NCBI GenBank assembly: GCA_036745275.1
Contig: DAIOGK010000002.1
Location: forward strand, 124,001 to 188,000
Length of the DNA stretch: 64,000 bases
Direction: 5' to 3'
From: JAIUNP01 sp020161975
GTDB lineage: Bacteria; Pseudomonadota; Alphaproteobacteria; Rhizobiales; Beijerinckiaceae
Part shown: positions 60,421 through 64,000 of the stretch, in pieces
Layout: each line of letters starts with the position of its first letter
Position numbering within the stretch: position 1 is the first letter of the stretch
Notes under the pieces: generated by a model
Told to the model about the DNA's origin: nothing
The model's database searches: none
What the model saw: only the letters and a program-made list of their open reading frames with translations
Made by a program: the position numbers and the translations under genes

Positions 60421-61968
60421 GTGTCCGCCGCCCCGGATTCAGCCCTGCCGGTTCACTGGATTATCGAGGTTGCGAGCCCCGATGAGACGTTCCGGCTTGC
60501 AGACGACCTCGCGATGCTCCTCAGGGGCGGTGATCTCGTCACGCTTGGCGGTGGTCTCGGTGTCGGCAAGACAACCTTGGCGCGGGCGCTGATCCGCGCG
60601 CTGGTCGGCGATCCCCGGCTTGAGGTTCCGAGCCCCACCTTCACGCTGATCCAGAGCTACGATACTCCGCGCTTTCCCATCGTTCATGCCGATCTTTACC
60701 GGCTGGAATCGCCGGAGGAACTCGAAACACTCGGCTGGAACGAGATTTCCGACGACACGCTTTTACTGGTCGAATGGGCCGAGCGGGCGGGAGCGGCGCT
60801 TGCGCCGGACCGGCTCGACATCAGCCTGCAACTTGATGGCGCGTCAGAGAGCCAGCGCCTGATCACCATCACCGGACATGGTGCGTTTGCGCAGCGAGTC
60901 GGTATGGCCCGGTCGATCCACCAGGTGCTGCGCCGCAGCGGCTATGGCACGGCGGTGCGACAGCATTTGCAGGGCGATGCCTCGACCCGTGCCTATGAAC
61001 GGCTGATCCGGCCCGATGGCGTGGGCAGCGCCGTGCTGATGATTGCGCCGAAGCGACCGGATGGTCCACCGGTGCGCGGCGGCCGCCCTTACAGCCAGGT
61101 CGCCAAGCTCGCTGAGGACATTCGCCCGTTTCTGGCATTGGCGCGGGGGTTGGAAGCGCGCGGCTTCAGCGCTCCCACAATCTATGGCGTCGATCTCGCG
61201 GCGGGGCTGATCGTTCTGGAAGACCTTGGCAACGAGGGCGTCGCCGAGAACGCGGCACCGATTGCCGAGCGCTATCTTGAAGCTGTGGCAGCGCTTGCCG
61301 CGCTCCACAGCCTGTCCCTGCCCGAGACCCTGCCGGTGGCCGAGGATCGCCCCTATACGATTCCGCACTATGATCTTGAAGCCCTGCTGATGGAGACGGA
61401 GCTTCTGATCGACTGGTATCTGCCGCATATGGGCAATGCGGCGCTCTCGGTGACGGCGCGGATCGCCTTCGGTGACCTCTGGACGGCAACACTCGCGCCT
61501 GTTCTGGCAGCCCCGCTGACGTGGACCTTGCGTGACTATCACTCGCCCAACCTCATCTGGCTGCCAGACCGCGAAGGCATCCAGCGGGTCGGCATCATCG
61601 ACTTCCAGGATTGCGTGCTGGGGCCGCCGGCCTACGATGTCGCTTCACTGGCGCAGGATGCGCGACTTGATGTGCCGGACGATCTCGAACTGCGAATGCT
61701 GTCCCATTACGTGCGCCTGAGGCGCGAAGCAGACCCCGCCTTCGACACCGCCGCCTTTGCCCATGCCTATGCCGTGATGGGCGCCCAGCGCGCCACGAAG
61801 ATTCTCGGCATCTTCGCCCGCCTGAACAAGCGCGACGGCAAGCCGCAATACCTCAAGCATCTCCCCCGGATTGAACGCAACATCCGGCGCTGCCTTGCTC
61901 ACCCGGCGCTTGAACCGCTTCTCCAGTGGTATCGAACGCATATTCCCGCGCTTTTTGCCAAGGATTAG
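60421..61968 (+). CDS. fusion: TsaE (tRNA t6A ATPase subunit) + AmgK-like sugar kinase
   Basis: A 515-residue fusion. Residues 1 to about 150 are TsaE: P-loop GGGLGVGKTTLARAL, SPTFTLIQSYD, HADLYRL and LVEWAER, the partner ATPase for N6-threonylcarbamoyl-adenosine formation in tRNA. Residues about 165-515 are an aminoglycoside-phosphotransferase-fold kinase like AmgK, which phosphorylates MurNAc/GlcNAc at C1 in cell-wall recycling: LQGDASTRAYERL, catalytic RDYHSPNLIWLP and IIDFQD. MurU follows 6 bp later, supporting the kinase assignment. GTG start at 60421. Confidence 0.9.
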   Translation: MSAAPDSALPVHWIIEVASPDETFRLADDLAMLLRGGDLVTLGGGLGVGKTTLARALIRALVGDPRLEVPSPTFTLIQSYDTPRFPIVHADLYRLESPEELETLGWNEISDDTLLLVEWAERAGAALAPDRLDISLQLDGASESQRLITITGHGAFAQRVGMARSIHQVLRRSGYGTAVRQHLQGDASTRAYERLIRPDGVGSAVLMIAPKRPDGPPVRGGRPYSQVAKLAEDIRPFLALARGLEARGFSAPTIYGVDLAAGLIVLEDLGNEGVAENAAPIAERYLEAVAALAALHSLSLPETLPVAEDRPYTIPHYDLEALLMETELLIDWYLPHMGNAALSVTARIAFGDLWTATLAPVLAAPLTWTLRDYHSPNLIWLPDREGIQRVGIIDFQDCVLGPPAYDVASLAQDARLDVPDDLELRMLSHYVRLRREADPAFDTAAFAHAYAVMGAQRATKILGIFARLNKRDGKPQYLKHLPRIERNIRRCLAHPALEPLLQWYRTHIPALFAKD

Positions 61969-61974
61969 GCTCCC

Positions 61975-62697
61975 GTGGACACGCCGGCAATCACCAGGGC
62001 CATGATCCTTGCCGCCGGGCTCGGAACGCGGATGCGTCCCTTGACCGATGACCGGCCAAAGCCGCTCGTCGCGGTGTCCGGCAAGGCGCTGATCGACTAC
62101 AATCTCGACCGGCTCGCGGCGGCGGGGATCCGCCATGTCGTGGTCAATGTCCATTATTTTGCAGACATGCTGGCGAACCATGTCGCTGGTCGATCCGATA
62201 TGGCCATTGCGATTTCCGATGAGCGCGAGCGGATTCTCAATTCCGGCGGCGGGGTGAAGAAGGCCCTGCCACTGTTGGGGTCCGCCCCGTTCTTCAGCCT
62301 CAATGCCGACACGATCTGGATGGATGGCCCGGCCTCCAATCTGGCACGAATGGCTGCGACCTTCGATCCGGGCACGATGGATGTGCTGCTTCTGGTTGCC
62401 CCGACCACCACCACCATCGGCTGGGGCAATCGGGGCGATTTCGCCATGGATCAGGAAGGGCGCCTGCGCTGGCCGAAGCCGGGCGAGGTGACGCCCTTCG
62501 CCTATTGCGGCGTTGCGATCCTCTCTGCCGCGCTGTTCGCCGACACACCGGATGAGTTCTCCCTGCTGGTCCTGTTCCGGCGCGCGGCGGAGACAAGGCG
62601 CCTGTTCGGTCTTCGGCTCGATGGTGTTTTCATGCATGTCGGTACGCCGCAAGCGGTCAAGGAAGCGGAAGAGGCCATCGCCTGGAGCAAGCAGTGA
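61975..62697 (+). CDS. murU: nucleotidyltransferase, MurNAc-1-phosphate uridylyltransferase type
   Basis: A 240-residue sugar nucleotidyltransferase. The signature is ILAAGLGTRMRPLTDDRPKPLV, then NVHYFADML and LNSGGGVKKALPLLG, with NADTIW as the metal-binding loop. After AmgK it would make UDP-MurNAc, a recycling path that bypasses fosfomycin-sensitive de novo synthesis. GTG start at 61975. The stop TGA overlaps the addB start (TGATG). Confidence 0.88.
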   Translation: MDTPAITRAMILAAGLGTRMRPLTDDRPKPLVAVSGKALIDYNLDRLAAAGIRHVVVNVHYFADMLANHVAGRSDMAIAISDERERILNSGGGVKKALPLLGSAPFFSLNADTIWMDGPASNLARMAATFDPGTMDVLLLVAPTTTTIGWGNRGDFAMDQEGRLRWPKPGEVTPFAYCGVAILSAALFADTPDEFSLLVLFRRAAETRRLFGLRLDGVFMHVGTPQAVKEAEEAIAWSKQ

Positions 62698-64000
62698 TGG
62701 CTCGCGCAGGTGGCAGCGGACCACCGCGCGTCTTTACGATTGCCACCGGCACACCCTTTCTGCCGACGCTGGTTTCAGCCCTCACGTCAGGTGCCCTCAC
62801 CGGTGACGGCACGCCGCCTGACAGCGCAACCCTGGCTGCCACCCGGATATTCGTGCCGACCCGGCGCGCGGCAGCGGCGCTCACCGAAGCTTTGATGGCC
62901 GCTGCGCACGGCAGGCCGATCCTGTTGCCGCGCATCCTGCCGCTGGGCGATGGCGAGGCGCTGGCGGAGGATGGCTTTGCTGCGGGCTTTGGTCCGCCTC
63001 CCGCTGAACTTTTGCCCGAAATCGGCGACTTTCCGCGCCGCATGGCGCTGTTCTCAATGATTGAAACGTGGCGGCGGGCCATGGCATCGCTGCGGACGGA
63101 CCATGGCGAGAGCGAACCGTTCCATGTGGCTGGCACCCCCGCCGATGCCTTTACGCTAGCCGGTGATCTTGCCCGCCTGATCGACGAAACGATCATCGAG
63201 GACGTGCCGCTCGCCCGGCTGACCGAGGCGTTGCCAGATGCCTATGATCCCGAGCAACATGACCGCTACTGGACGCTGACGCAGCGCTTTCTTGCGATTG
63301 CCGCTACCGCCTGGCCGCAGCATCTTGCCGAAGCGGGCTGCATCGACAGTGCGGATGCACTCAAGCACCGTTTCCGAAGCGTGGCCCGTTGGCTGGCGGA
63401 AACCAGGCCGAAAACCCCGGTGATCATCGCCGGCTCAACCGGGTCGGTTACGGCAACGGCCGATCTGATGGCCGCGGTCGCGCGCCTGCCTGCCGGGGCG
63501 GTCGTGTTGCCGGGCCTCGATCTTGTGACAGAGGAAGCGATCTGGGCGCGGATCGGGGAGGATGCAACCGATCTGCCGACCCGCTATGCCCATCCGCAGG
63601 CCCAACTCAAGCGAACCCTCGCCCATATCGGCATCGTGCGGGAGGATGTGCAGCGTCTGCCCGCCGCCAGCGCCCCTTCCTTGCGTGAAGCGCTGGCTGC
63701 TGCGCTCTTTCGGCCGGCATTCGCGACGGCAGACTGGCACCGGACGAAACTCGGCCCCGGATCCCTTGACGGTCTTGTGCTGATCGAAGCGGACGACGAG
63801 CGCGAGGAAGCACTCGCCATTGCGTTGGCCTTGCGCGAAACCTTGCAGGATGAAGCCGCCAGTGCGGCGCTGGTGACACCGGATCGCGCGCTCGCCCGCA
63901 TGGTACGGGCAGAGTTGCAGCGCTGGAACATCGTGGCGCAGGATTCGGCGGGCGAACCTTTGGGGCAGGCGCCATTCGGCGCCCTCGCCCGGCTGACGCT
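62697..64000 (+). CDS. addB: double-strand break repair protein AddB (5' part)
   Basis: The gene is cut by the right edge after 434 codons. The N-terminal portion (VFTIATGTPFLPTLVSALTSG, IFVPTRRAAAALTEAL, LPRILPLGD, ETWRRAMASLR, ADDEREEALAIALALRE) matches the alphaproteobacterial AddB type, partner of AddA in the helicase-nuclease that processes broken DNA ends. Start at ATG 62697 overlapping the murU stop as TGATG. The full protein should be about 1000 residues; addA and trxA often follow. Only the start is visible, so later domains such as the C-terminal nuclease are not assessed. Confidence 0.9.
   Translation, partial: MARAGGSGPPRVFTIATGTPFLPTLVSALTSGALTGDGTPPDSATLAATRIFVPTRRAAAALTEALMAAAHGRPILLPRILPLGDGEALAEDGFAAGFGPPPAELLPEIGDFPRRMALFSMIETWRRAMASLRTDHGESEPFHVAGTPADAFTLAGDLARLIDETIIEDVPLARLTEALPDAYDPEQHDRYWTLTQRFLAIAATAWPQHLAEAGCIDSADALKHRFRSVARWLAETRPKTPVIIAGSTGSVTATADLMAAVARLPAGAVVLPGLDLVTEEAIWARIGEDATDLPTRYAHPQAQLKRTLAHIGIVREDVQRLPAASAPSLREALAAALFRPAFATADWHRTKLGPGSLDGLVLIEADDEREEALAIALALRETLQDEAASAALVTPDRALARMVRAELQRWNIVAQDSAGEPLGQAPFGALARLT

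Overview
The window is a GC-rich, gene-dense piece of an alphaproteobacterial chromosome, most likely Hyphomicrobiales (Rhizobiales). That call rests on a combination of lineage markers: GcrA, the ChvG/ChvI two-component pair followed by hprK, an EIIA-Man protein, HPr and ahcY, a DivL-like sensor, the AcpXL/LpxXL gene cluster for very-long-chain acylation of lipid A, and PuuD-type membrane urate oxidase. I cannot name the genus. I saw no rRNA, tRNA, phage, insertion sequence or CRISPR.

Layout: (1) 1-1374, an Lrp/AsnC regulator (cut by the left edge) divergent from hpd. (2) 1481-11173, a purine-degradation island: PuuD, a LysR regulator, a nucleoside deaminase, an NCS2 purine permease, then an operon uraH, puuE-uraD fusion, allA, allE, hyi, glycerate kinase. 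Together they take urate to ureidoglycolate, glyoxylate and urea and then into glycerate, but the allantoate amidohydrolase and glyoxylate carboligase steps are not here. (3) 11226-18206, housekeeping: a double-length dCTP deaminase, a CDP-alcohol phosphatidyltransferase, apaG, hslO, argF, argD (with a possible arginine attenuator in front), gcrA, phoB. (4) 18406-26811, phoR and a YbhN-like membrane protein, then the lipid A C28 acyl-chain operon acpXL-fabZ-fabF2-fabF1-fabG-adh-lpxXL. (5) 26977-37110, a catabolic locus of unknown substrate: a short-chain dehydrogenase and a split transketolase, a GntR regulator in the middle, a divergent CUT1-type ABC importer and two hydroxyacid dehydrogenases. 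(6) 37268-43712, a PPC/DUF296 protein with an acyl-CoA synthetase, a short LuxR protein, a BacA-like ABC exporter/importer and a META-domain lipoprotein-like protein. (7) 43740-52220, hisG/hisZ, a histidine phosphatase, pyrF, a DUF1330 protein, dapB, an acetyltransferase, alkB, pckA, a HugZ-like protein. (8) 52401-64000, chvI, chvG, hprK, EIIA-Man, HPr, ahcY, a DivL-like pseudokinase, a TsaE-AmgK fusion, MurU, and the start of addB (cut by the right edge).

The observations I would look at first are the uncharacterised transketolase/ABC/dehydrogenase locus; the DivL-like protein with phenylalanine in place of the phospho-acceptor and with eroded ATP-binding motifs; the ketosynthase pair in which one partner has lost its catalytic cysteine; and the arginine-rich leader peptide with a terminator just upstream of argD.
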